Program-made: the position numbers and the translations under genes
Assembly (NCBI GenBank): GCA_014859615.1
Contig: JACUTX010000082.1
Span: 1-9,664 of the forward strand
Length of the DNA: 9,664 nt
Source: Desulfuromonadales bacterium
GTDB lineage: Bacteria > Desulfobacterota > Desulfuromonadia > Desulfuromonadales > UBA2294
Direction: 5' to 3'
Shown here: positions 1-5,940 of the stretch, one piece after another
Layout of the letters: every line of letters starts with the position of its first letter
Numbering within the stretch: the first letter of the stretch is position 1
The notes under the pieces: model-generated
Database searches by the model: none
The model's input: the letters and a program-made list of their open reading frames with translations, nothing else
What the model was told of the DNA's origin: nothing

Positions 1-234
1 TTTTATTTAAGTCTGTTTACGCTGGTAATAATTCCAGAGACTCCGTTCTGGGCTAAAGCTCTGCTGAATCTGTTCATGTTTATCATCTCTTTTGCCTGGT
101 ATGCCACTGTCGCTCTACTGATTACAGATATACGCATACGACCACTGTTTCTGCGCGTCCAACATCTGGTCCAGGCTCTTCTCGGTATTCTTCTGATCGG
201 GCTCGGAGGGCGATTATTCCTGACAGCTTTATAG
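1..234 (+). CDS. LysE/RhtB-family amino-acid exporter, C-terminal fragment
   Basis: The reading frame is open from base 1 to a TAG at 232-234 and encodes the last 77 residues of a membrane protein; the start lies outside the window. Two hydrophobic stretches are visible (about residues 19-42 and 57-77), separated by a basic loop with several arginines. The pattern of an FYLSLF opening, a central WYATVALL segment, the arginine-rich loop and a terminal LLGILLIGLGGRL helix is that of the C-terminal half of LysE/RhtB/RhtC translocators, which export amino acids such as threonine, homoserine or lysine across the inner membrane. The substrate cannot be told from this fragment. Family assignment is by remembered resemblance, not by a search. 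No clear intrinsic terminator follows the stop codon; only an AT-rich stretch does. Confidence 0.72.
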   Translation, partial: FYLSLFTLVIIPETPFWAKALLNLFMFIISFAWYATVALLITDIRIRPLFLRVQHLVQALLGILLIGLGGRLFLTAL

Positions 235-263
235 GGAGGAAAGTATTTTTTAAATTTATTTTT

Positions 264-293
264 TTCACACAATCTGCCTGAACACTGTATAAT
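264..293 (+). promoter_or_regulatory. Predicted sigma70 promoter for the zinc-ribbon gene
   Basis: TTCACA (264-269) and a perfect TATAAT (288-293) are separated by 18 bases. Transcription would start near 300 and give a leader of about 100 bases before the ATG at 404. The promoter lies outside any gene and faces the right way. The long leader shows no obvious riboswitch or strong hairpin. Confidence 0.6.
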
Positions 294-403
294 CACTACT
301 AAAAGTCACGTCATGAGCTTCTTCATAAAGTTGTTTTGAATTTGTGTATTTTTGAATACATGTTTCAATTAGTGCGTAAGACATAACTCGACAGGAGAGA
401 AAT

Positions 404-904
404 ATGACAGAGCAGGATCATAACAAAGATGAGCAACAGGAAATCGGTTTCTATGAGAAATTGACCAAGCGAACGGCAGAGATTCTGGAAGAGGGGAAGA
501 AGACCTTTGATGAGTCTCTGAAAAAAGCGGGCGAAGAGTTAAATAACGCCGGAGAATTTTCGAGTGAACAGGCTGAAAAGATCAAGGTATGGGTACGTAG
601 AGACTTTGCCCTGATGGGTCAGCACGCTGAAAAAGCTCGTGATTCATTCAAAAAAGCAGTTGAACCTCATCGTGTGGCTGCCGGAGCCAAGAGTCTTTTT
701 TCATCGGTTTTGAGTTCAACAGCCGAGACACTATCTGATTGGGCGGCAAAGACCGAGAAAAACCTTGAATATAAAACCGGTGAAGTGACCAGTCCGGGCA
801 CATTAACCTGCAAGATGTGTGAGGCTGAGATGCACTTGAAGTCGAATGTGCGGATCCCCCCCTGTCCAAAGTGCCACGCGACTTTATTTCGAAAATCTTA
901 TTAA
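404..904 (+). CDS. DUF1451/YbeL-like zinc-ribbon protein
   Basis: This 166-residue soluble protein has two parts. Residues 1 to about 120 are highly charged and helical, rich in Glu, Lys and Ala, and probably form a coiled coil or helical bundle. Residues 130-166 form a zinc ribbon with C136-x2-C139 and C154-x2-C157. The layout of helices, then a GEV...G-L-C-x2-C turn, then CPKC close to the C-terminus, matches my recollection of E. coli YbeL (DUF1451, 'zinc ribbon-containing protein'), whose biochemical role is not established. There is no signal peptide or membrane segment, so it should be cytoplasmic. An AGGAGA ribosome site lies just upstream of the ATG. The gene appears monocistronic, with its own promoter upstream and a strong terminator starting at the stop codon. 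Confidence 0.8.
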   Translation: MTEQDHNKDEQQEIGFYEKLTKRTAEILEEGKKTFDESLKKAGEELNNAGEFSSEQAEKIKVWVRRDFALMGQHAEKARDSFKKAVEPHRVAAGAKSLFSSVLSSTAETLSDWAAKTEKNLEYKTGEVTSPGTLTCKMCEAEMHLKSNVRIPPCPKCHATLFRKSY

Positions 905-933
905 AAAAAGCGCCCGGAAGGGCGCTTTTTTTT
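903..933. terminator. Bidirectional intrinsic terminator between convergent genes
   Basis: A perfect 7-bp stem (909-915 with 920-926, core GCGCCC/GGGCGC) closes a GGAA loop. It is flanked by seven A on the left (903-909) and eight T on the right (926-933), so it can terminate transcription in both directions. It overlaps the last base pairs of the zinc-ribbon gene's stop codon and lies 7 bases from the end of ettA. Confidence 0.92.
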
Positions 934-940
934 AATCTTT

Positions 941-2614
941 TTATCTTGTGAGCTGCCGATACTTGATCCGGTGCGGCTGTTCTGCCGCCGGACCGAGACG
1001 TTTTTTGCGATCCTCTTCGTACTCGCTCCAGTTCCCTTCAAAGAAGGTGACCTCGCTATCTCCTTCAAAGGCGAGAATATGTGTGGCGATCCGGTCGAGG
1101 AACCAACGATCGTGACTGATAATAACAGCGCAGCCGCCAAAATTTTCCAGTGCTTCCTCCAGTGCCCGCATGGTGTTGACATCAAGATCGTTCGTCGGTT
1201 CGTCAAGGAGCAGAACATTTGCCCCCTCCTTCAGCATTTTTGCCAGGTGTACCCTGTTCCGTTCACCGCCGGAGATCATGCTGACTTTTTTCTGTTGATC
1301 ACTGCCGGAAAAATTGAAACGCCCAACGTAAGCGCGGGCATTAACCAGCTGGTTCCCCATTTCAAACTGATCCTGACCACCTGAAATCTCCTCCCAGAGG
1401 GTCTTGTTTGCATCGAGCTCACGAGATTGATCAACATAGGCGAGTTTGACCGTGTCACCAATTCTGAAACTTCCATTATCAGGTGTTTCCTGTCCGGCAA
1501 TCATCCGAAAGAGGGTAGTTTTCCCGGCACCATTCGGGCCGATAATGCCGACAATTCCGCCAGGCGGCAGATTAAAATTAAGGTTTTCATACAGCAGTCG
1601 GTCGCCATATCCTTTAGTGACACCCTGTGCCTGGATGACAATATCGCCAAGGCGCGGTCCCGGTGGGATGTAGAGTTCGAGATCGCGGGTCTGTTTATCA
1701 GCTTCTTGCGCGAGCAGCTTTTCGTAAGCACTGATGCGAGCCTGACTTTTAGCGTGACGCCCTTTGGGCGACATGCGGATCCATTCGAGTTCGCGTTGGA
1801 GCGTTTTCTGCCGGGCTCCTTCAGTTTTTTCCTCTTTTTGCAGACGATCCTGCTTCTGCTCCAGCCACGAGGAGTAGTTCCCTTTCCAGGGGATACCATG
1901 CCCGCGATCGAGTTCAAGGATCCAACCGGCGACATTATCGAGAAAATATCGATCATGGGTGACGGCGATGATTGTCCCTTCGTAACGTTGAAGATGGTGC
2001 TCCAGCCAGGCGACGGTTTCGGCGTCGAGATGGTTGGTCGGCTCATCGAGCAGCAGAATATCGGGTTTTTGTAGCAAGAGTCGACAGAGGGCGACCCGGC
2101 GTTTTTCACCACCGGAGAGAACGTTAACCTTCGCATCGGCCGGCGGGCAACGCAGGGCATCCATCGCCTGATCCAGCTTGGAATCGAGATCCCAGGCATT
2201 GAGATGATCGAGTTTTCCCTGCACTTCACCCTGACGTTCAATCAATTTATCCATGTCGGCGTCAGGATCGGCAAAAGAGTTGTTGATCTCTTCAAACTCC
2301 TTGAGAAGATCGACCGTCTCCTGAACCCCTTCTTCAACAACTTCACGAACCGTTCGTGTTTCATTCAGCAGCGGTTCCTGCTCCAGGTAGCCGACGCTGT
2401 ACCCTTTAGAGAGGACCGCCTCACCGTTGAAATCTTTATCAACGCCGGCCATGATTTTCAGTAGAGTGCTTTTACCAGAGCCGTTGAGACCGAGTACGCC
2501 AATCTTGGCCCCATAGAAGTACGAAAGAGAAATATCCTTGATAACCGGTTTTTTGTCATAAAACTTGGAAATTTTCATCATGCTGTAAATAATTTTTTTA
2601 TCGTCTACGCTCAT
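941..2614 (-). CDS. ettA: Energy-dependent translational throttle protein EttA (ABC-F ATPase)
   Basis: This 557-residue protein has two ABC ATPase domains and no membrane segment, as in the ABC-F family. Domain 1 has Walker A GLNGSGKST (42-50), LSGGE (166-170), LLLDEPTNHLD (187-197) and H220. Domain 2 has GPNGAGKTT (359-367), ISGGE (447-451), LLLDEPTND (468-476) and H501. The linker (about 234-320) carries the GIPWKGNYSSWLEQK segment and charged arm of the P-site tRNA interaction motif typical of EttA, and the ends match E. coli EttA closely. EttA binds the ribosomal E site and gates the first elongation step according to ATP/ADP. The start is the ATG at 2614, not the in-frame one at 2710: AGGAG lies 6 bases upstream, and the 32 extra residues would be encoded across the preceding terminator. 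A weak TAAAAT -10 candidate lies at 2661-2656. Confidence 0.96.
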   Translation of the reverse strand: MSVDDKKIIYSMMKISKFYDKKPVIKDISLSYFYGAKIGVLGLNGSGKSTLLKIMAGVDKDFNGEAVLSKGYSVGYLEQEPLLNETRTVREVVEEGVQETVDLLKEFEEINNSFADPDADMDKLIERQGEVQGKLDHLNAWDLDSKLDQAMDALRCPPADAKVNVLSGGEKRRVALCRLLLQKPDILLLDEPTNHLDAETVAWLEHHLQRYEGTIIAVTHDRYFLDNVAGWILELDRGHGIPWKGNYSSWLEQKQDRLQKEEKTEGARQKTLQRELEWIRMSPKGRHAKSQARISAYEKLLAQEADKQTRDLELYIPPGPRLGDIVIQAQGVTKGYGDRLLYENLNFNLPPGGIVGIIGPNGAGKTTLFRMIAGQETPDNGSFRIGDTVKLAYVDQSRELDANKTLWEEISGGQDQFEMGNQLVNARAYVGRFNFSGSDQQKKVSMISGGERNRVHLAKMLKEGANVLLLDEPTNDLDVNTMRALEEALENFGGCAVIISHDRWFLDRIATHILAFEGDSEVTFFEGNWSEYEEDRKKRLGPAAEQPHRIKYRQLTR

Positions 2615-2689
2615 ATTGAACTCCTGCTCAGGGTCGCTTTTGTTTATGGACGCGAATTTTAGCTTCTTTACGGGTGAGAATCCAGAGCT

Positions 2690-2723
2690 AAAAAAGATAA
2701 AGGGAGCCAATCAGGCTCCCTTT
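2690..2723 (-). terminator. Intrinsic terminator of the nadB operon
   Basis: Read on the minus strand, a 10-bp stem (2723-2714 with 2708-2699, core GGGAGCC/GGCTCCC) with a 5-base loop is followed by ATC and six T (2695-2690). It lies 21 bases beyond the stop of the 68-residue gene. It separates that operon from ettA, leaving about 75 bases for an ettA promoter. Confidence 0.88.
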
Positions 2724-2744
2724 TGTTTCTGGACAGATCGGTTG

Positions 2745-2951
2745 TCACTCATCAGGGATTTTAAAGACAACATGCACACCCGGTAACGCTTCGAGTTTCG
2801 ACATGTCAATGCTGGCGGTATCGCCGATCACCCCGACAATGACCCGATTGGCACCGGTCGACTGATGAAAATCGAAATCACCATCGACCAGATACTGCTT
2901 AACCTGTTGCAGCGACTTTTCGTCAGCATTTTTTTTCATGATAATCAACAT
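2745..2951 (-). CDS. Stand-alone DAHP-synthase-type ferredoxin-like regulatory domain
   Basis: The 68-residue product resembles, along its whole length, the N-terminal ferredoxin-like (FXD, ACT-like) domain of type I-beta DAHP synthases such as that of Thermotoga maritima. Shared features are the opening MLIIMK strand, a helix at about 10-22, the H29-x-S31 pair, the NRVIVGVIGD strand (35-44) and the LEALPGVHVVFKI end (53-66). In that enzyme the domain binds Tyr/Phe and closes over the catalytic barrel; His29 and Ser31 are, as I recall, among the ligand-contacting residues. Here the protein stops where the enzyme would continue into its barrel, and a terminator follows, so there is no catalytic domain. 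It starts 5 bases after the chorismate mutase stop; AAAGGA lies 11 bases before the ATG. I infer a regulatory subunit acting in trans on DAHP synthase or on the mutase. A degenerate remnant is less likely given the intact fold pattern. Confidence 0.78.
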   Translation of the reverse strand: MLIIMKKNADEKSLQQVKQYLVDGDFDFHQSTGANRVIVGVIGDTASIDMSKLEALPGVHVVFKIPDE

Positions 2952-2956
2952 GACGC

Positions 2957-3229
2957 TCAGAGTCCTTTCGTTTTGATCCGTTCCAGAGTTCGGGATTCAT
3001 CAATAACGCGCTCAAACAGCCGAACAATGGCACTATCATCGAGTGGTCCCGGATTGTTGGCTGTCATGATGTCGAAAATACGCTTCTCACGTGCCGGGTC
3101 GTACACTGGAAGAGCGAGTTTTTTTTTAATCTCGCCAATTTTCAGAGCGAGGGCAGCTCGCGCATTAAAAATACGTAACAGATCACGATCAAACTGATCG
3201 ATCTGTTCACGGTAGTCATCTATACTCAA
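2957..3229 (-). CDS. aroQ: Chorismate mutase, AroQ class, monofunctional
   Basis: This 90-residue all-helical protein converts chorismate to prephenate, the committed step to phenylalanine and tyrosine. The AroQ active-site set is present: R7, R24, K35, D44, R47 and E48 match E. coli R11, R28, K39, D48, R51 and E52, and S79 and E83 match S84 and Q88. Glu at the last position is also found in other members such as the yeast enzyme. The segment LPVYDPAREKRIF is characteristic. No prephenate dehydratase or dehydrogenase domain is attached. The start codon is TTG (3229-3227), chosen because AGGAGG lies 5 bases upstream and the product begins correctly for the family. The nadB stop is 11 bases upstream, so the two genes are very likely co-transcribed and perhaps translationally coupled. 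The symbol denotes chorismate mutase, not type II dehydroquinase. Confidence 0.93.
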   Translation of the reverse strand: MSIDDYREQIDQFDRDLLRIFNARAALALKIGEIKKKLALPVYDPAREKRIFDIMTANNPGPLDDSAIVRLFERVIDESRTLERIKTKGL

Positions 3230-3234
3230 AAGTT

Positions 3235-3240
3235 CCTCCT
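3235..3240 (-). promoter_or_regulatory. Strong ribosome binding site deciding a TTG start
   Basis: AGGAGG directly abuts the nadB stop codon TAA (3243-3241) and lies 5 bases before the TTG at 3229-3227. This is the strongest Shine-Dalgarno match on the minus strand here. It fixes the chorismate mutase start in the absence of a suitable ATG. Confidence 0.85.
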
Positions 3241-4839
3241 TTAGAATCTTTTTCTGATAAGCGTATCTTTTTTATAATGGACATCGTCCGTCTGCGGATA
3301 ATCGAGGGTGTAGTGCAACCCGCGACTCTCTTTTCGTTTTAACGCAGAGCGAATAATTAATTCAGCCACGGTGGCAATGTTGCGTAATTCAATCAGATCT
3401 GAGGTGATGAAAAAATCCCAGTAATAGTCATCTATTTCTTCCTGTATCATCTGGATGCGGTGCAGCGCCCGGGTTAATCGCTTGGTTGAACGGACAATGC
3501 CGACGTAATTCCACATACTGAGACGGATTTCGTGCCAGTTGTGAACAACAATGACCTCTTCATCACTGTTTGTAGCACTCCCGCTATCCCAAATTTTCAC
3601 TTCGGGGAAGGGTGGGGACATCTCCTTCAGTCGTTCAATAGAACGTTCTGCCGCGCGTGCTGCGTAGACCGCACCTTCGAGCAGGCTGTTGCTGGCAAGC
3701 CGGTTGGCGCCGTGCAGACCAGTACAGGATGACTCACCGATCACAAAGAGATTATGAATGTCTGATTCCCCCCATCTGTCAACTTTTACGCCACCGCAGA
3801 GGTAATGCGCAGCCGGAACGACCGGGATTGGATCTTTTGTAATATCAATACCGTAACCGAGACAGGTTTCATAAATATTGGGGAAACGGTCTTTAATGAC
3901 GTCATCATCTTCATGGGTAATATCGAGAAAGACGCAATTGTCTCCATGCTTTTTCATTTCATTATCGATTGCGCGGGCGACGATGTCACGCGGAGCCAGA
4001 TCTTTGAGTTTGTGATACTCAGGCATGAAAGCTGTGCCGTCAGCCCGCCGTAAAATAGCCCCTTCACCTCGCACTGCCTCTGATATCAGAAATGATTTGG
4101 CGAGCGGATGGAAGAGGGTGGTCGGATGAAACTGCATGAATTCCATATTGGCAATCGATGCCCCGGCCCGGTAAGCCATTGCCACCCCGTCACCGGTGGC
4201 AACATCTGGGTTACAGGTATAGAGATAAACTTTACCTGCGCCGCCGGTCGCCAAAACGGTGATACGAGCACCGAATGAGATCACTTCATCACTGTTGATG
4301 TCGAGAACATAAGCACCGATACAGCGGTCGGGTTTACCTCGTCGATACTTGATCTTGCTCTCAGTAATCAGGTCGATGGCAATATGTTGTTCGTAAAGAG
4401 AGATGTTGGGATGGGCACGAACCGCCTCAACCAGCGCCCGTTCGATCTCATGACCGGTCATATCCTTGGCATGCAGGATCCGACGTCTGCTATGTCCACC
4501 TTCCCGGGTCAGATCATACTCATCTTCTTCGTTACGGGTAAAGTTAACCCCCCAATTGATCAAATCTTTTATGGCATCAGGGCCCCCCTCAATGATCATT
4601 TTGACGACCTTGGGGTCTGAAAGATAGGCTCCGGCGACCATTGTGTCTTCGATATGCTCGGCAAAGGAGTCTTCTTCTGATGTGACAGACGCTATCCCTC
4701 CCTGAGCCAGATCCGTCGCTGTGTCTGATACTTTCCGTTTGGTAATCAGGGAAACGCTCCCTTTTTCAGCAACTTTCAAAGCGTATGAAAGCCCCGCGAT
4801 ACCACTTCCGATAATTAGAAATTCTGATATGATTTTCAT
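3241..4839 (-). CDS. nadB: L-aspartate oxidase NadB
   Basis: This 532-residue flavoprotein oxidises L-aspartate to iminoaspartate, the first step of de novo NAD synthesis; fumarate can act as electron acceptor in anaerobes. The N-terminal FAD-binding motif is GSGIAG (11-16), followed by the DLAQGGIA loop (43-50). Active-site residues can be matched to E. coli NadB: E113 in TREGGHS, H238 in MQFHPT, R284 in APRD and H345 in AAHY, with GLHGANRLASNSLLEG (374-389) near the flavin. The C-terminal helical domain runs from about 400. The length fits the family. It is the fumarate reductase/succinate dehydrogenase flavoprotein fold, but the RRILHAKDMTG region and the length point to NadB. The ATG at 4839 starts the family's usual N-terminus, although its Shine-Dalgarno match is weak. 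nadA and nadC are not in the window. Confidence 0.96.
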   Translation of the reverse strand: MKIISEFLIIGSGIAGLSYALKVAEKGSVSLITKRKVSDTATDLAQGGIASVTSEEDSFAEHIEDTMVAGAYLSDPKVVKMIIEGGPDAIKDLINWGVNFTRNEEDEYDLTREGGHSRRRILHAKDMTGHEIERALVEAVRAHPNISLYEQHIAIDLITESKIKYRRGKPDRCIGAYVLDINSDEVISFGARITVLATGGAGKVYLYTCNPDVATGDGVAMAYRAGASIANMEFMQFHPTTLFHPLAKSFLISEAVRGEGAILRRADGTAFMPEYHKLKDLAPRDIVARAIDNEMKKHGDNCVFLDITHEDDDVIKDRFPNIYETCLGYGIDITKDPIPVVPAAHYLCGGVKVDRWGESDIHNLFVIGESSCTGLHGANRLASNSLLEGAVYAARAAERSIERLKEMSPPFPEVKIWDSGSATNSDEEVIVVHNWHEIRLSMWNYVGIVRSTKRLTRALHRIQMIQEEIDDYYWDFFITSDLIELRNIATVAELIIRSALKRKESRGLHYTLDYPQTDDVHYKKDTLIRKRF

Positions 4840-4884
4840 AACTCACGTTATCCGTAGAAGGTTAATCTGTTGTTTGAGAAGTTC

Positions 4885-4913
4885 ATTATGGTGAGCAAGT
4901 GAAAGAGTGTCAA
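4885..4913 (-). promoter_or_regulatory. Predicted sigma70 promoter of the nadB operon
   Basis: On the minus strand TTGACA (4913-4908) and CATAAT (4890-4885) are exactly 17 bases apart. Transcription would start near 4878 and give a leader of about 39 bases before the nadB ATG. The -35 box lies 27 bases from the divergent -35 box of the tRNA-Cys promoter. Confidence 0.78.
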
Positions 4914-4940
4914 GCCATCTCCAACTTCTTTAATATTTAC

Positions 4941-4969
4941 TTGACAGCAGTCCCCCCTGCTGTTATTAA
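4941..4969 (+). promoter_or_regulatory. Predicted sigma70 promoter of tRNA-Cys
   Basis: A perfect TTGACA (4941-4946) and TATTAA (4964-4969) are separated by 17 bases. Transcription would start near 4977, about 8 bases before the mature tRNA 5' end. The spacer is occupied by an inverted repeat that is listed separately. Confidence 0.82.
4944..4963. repeat. 7-bp inverted repeat filling the tRNA-Cys promoter spacer
   Basis: ACAGCAG (4944-4950) and CTGCTGT (4957-4963) are perfect inverted copies around TCCCCC. The dyad runs from the last three bases of the -35 box to the base before the -10 box, which is where an operator would block RNA polymerase. No regulator is identified, and chance is possible at this length. 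Confidence 0.55.
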
Positions 4970-4984
4970 ATACCTCTTTTTGAT

Positions 4985-5058
4985 GGCCTCGTCGCCAAGT
5001 GGTAAGGCAACGGTCTGCAACACCGTCATCACCAGTTCAAATCTGGTCGAGGCCTCCA
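4985..5058 (+). tRNA. tRNA-Cys (anticodon GCA)
   Basis: The cloverleaf is complete in 74 bases including an encoded CCA. The acceptor stem GGCCTCG (4985-4991) pairs with CGAGGCC (5048-5054). The discriminator is T5055, the base required by cysteinyl-tRNA synthetase. The anticodon stem ACGGT/ACCGT encloses CTGCAAC with GCA at 5017-5019, and the T arm contains GTTCAAAT. A promoter lies upstream and a terminator downstream. Confidence 0.97.
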
Positions 5059-5063
5059 TCATC

Positions 5064-5092
5064 AAAGCCAGCCTTTACCGGCTGGCTTTTTT
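5064..5092 (+). terminator. Intrinsic terminator after tRNA-Cys
   Basis: A 10-bp stem (5064-5073 with 5080-5089, core GCCAGCC/GGCTGGC) with a 6-base loop ends in six T (5087-5092). It begins 5 bases after the tRNA CCA end. It also lies in the untranslated leader of the permease gene at 5109, so it may act as a partial terminator. Confidence 0.9.
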
Positions 5093-5108
5093 ATTTTCAG
5101 GGTGACCC

Positions 5109-5930
5109 ATGTTTACACCTCTCGTGATTCTTATGTTTGCCGCCTTCGGCTCTATTGCCGGTTTTTTGGCCGGTCTGCTCGGCATTGGTGGCGGGGTGAT
5201 TCTGGTTCCGCTGTTTCTTTGGGCCTTCACCTATGTCGGTATCTCCGACACCGTTCTGGTTCATGTCGCCATCGGCACCAGTTTAACGATCATCTTTCCA
5301 ACAACAGCCAGCAGTACCTTCAGTCATTTTAGAAACGGTCATGTCAACCCCACACAGGTTTTGTATCTCTCAATCGGAGCGATGCTCGGGGCTTTGGGCG
5401 GGGCGACCCTGGCTACTTTTGTTGATGGGGATGTTTTGAAAGGGCTGTTCGGCTTGATGCAGATCGGTGTTGCGGTCAAGATTTTCAAACCGACCAAAAT
5501 CGAGCATTTGGTGCCGGAACGAGAAATCCCGCCGTATAAACTCCTTCTGGTCGGCCTTGCGGCCGGTGCCTTCTCTGCTTTTTTTGGAGTCGGCGGCGGA
5601 GTCATCGCCGTGCCGATGATGCTGTTCCTGCTCTACTTACCGATTCATCGGGCGGTCGGAAACTCCAGCGCCATGATCGTATTGTCGTCAGTGGTCGGCG
5701 CTCTCTCTTATGTCATACACGGTTGGTCTGTCCCTGATCTCCCGGATTGGACTTTCGGTTATGTCAATCTTCCGGTGGTGGCCATCGTCGCTCCCTTTAC
5801 CATCATAGCGGCCCGTTTTGGTGCCCGACTTGCCAACCGTTTTGAACGCGATAGACTGATGAAAATCTTTGCCGTTTTGCTGATTATAATTGGCCTGCGG
5901 TTACTGATCTCTCTATTCCTCTCTCTCTAG
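5109..5930 (+). CDS. TSUP-family membrane permease (TauE/SafE type)
   Basis: This 273-residue integral inner-membrane protein has about eight hydrophobic segments arranged as two homologous halves. Each half opens with the TSUP signature: GLLGIGGGVILVP at 22-34 and AFFGVGGGVIAVP at 157-169. A hydrophilic loop with basic and acidic residues (about 124-143) joins the halves. TSUP (sulfite exporter TauE/SafE, DUF81) proteins move small anions, often sulfur compounds such as sulfite, sulfonates or sulfoacetate; the substrate here cannot be read from the sequence. AGGG lies 6 bases before the ATG. Only 16 bases separate the tRNA-Cys terminator from the ATG, so no promoter fits between them. The gene is followed after 10 bases by amrB and is probably co-transcribed with it. 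Confidence 0.9.
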   Translation: MFTPLVILMFAAFGSIAGFLAGLLGIGGGVILVPLFLWAFTYVGISDTVLVHVAIGTSLTIIFPTTASSTFSHFRNGHVNPTQVLYLSIGAMLGALGGATLATFVDGDVLKGLFGLMQIGVAVKIFKPTKIEHLVPEREIPPYKLLLVGLAAGAFSAFFGVGGGVIAVPMMLFLLYLPIHRAVGNSSAMIVLSSVVGALSYVIHGWSVPDLPDWTFGYVNLPVVAIVAPFTIIAARFGARLANRFERDRLMKIFAVLLIIIGLRLLISLFLSL

Positions 5931-5940
5931 GCGGCACACC

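Noticed and set aside
234..252. A GGGAGGA ribosome-site-like sequence right after the exporter stop, suggesting a small gene.
   Set aside because: No start codon with an open frame follows at a suitable distance; frames close almost at once in AT-rich sequence.
3..296. A 97-codon minus-strand frame at the start of the window.
   Set aside because: It lies opposite the LysE/RhtB frame, is very rich in Arg and lacks any recognisable motif.
1427..2241. Long open frames on both strands inside ettA (for example 1427-2074 + and 1501-2241 -).
   Set aside because: They are frame shadows of a strongly conserved gene: no family resemblance, no ribosome sites, and low-complexity compositions.
2615..2710. 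A 32-residue N-terminal extension of EttA from an in-frame ATG at 2710.
   Set aside because: It runs through the terminator of the upstream operon, has no homology to EttA and has no ribosome site, whereas the ATG at 2614 has AGGAG 6 bases upstream.
2699..2724. The nadB-operon terminator read as a plus-strand terminator.
   Set aside because: No plus-strand gene lies upstream of it, and its T tract on that strand is short and interrupted.
4899..5105. A plus-strand 68-codon frame spanning the tRNA-Cys gene.
   Set aside because: It reads through the promoter, the tRNA and its terminator, so it is non-coding.
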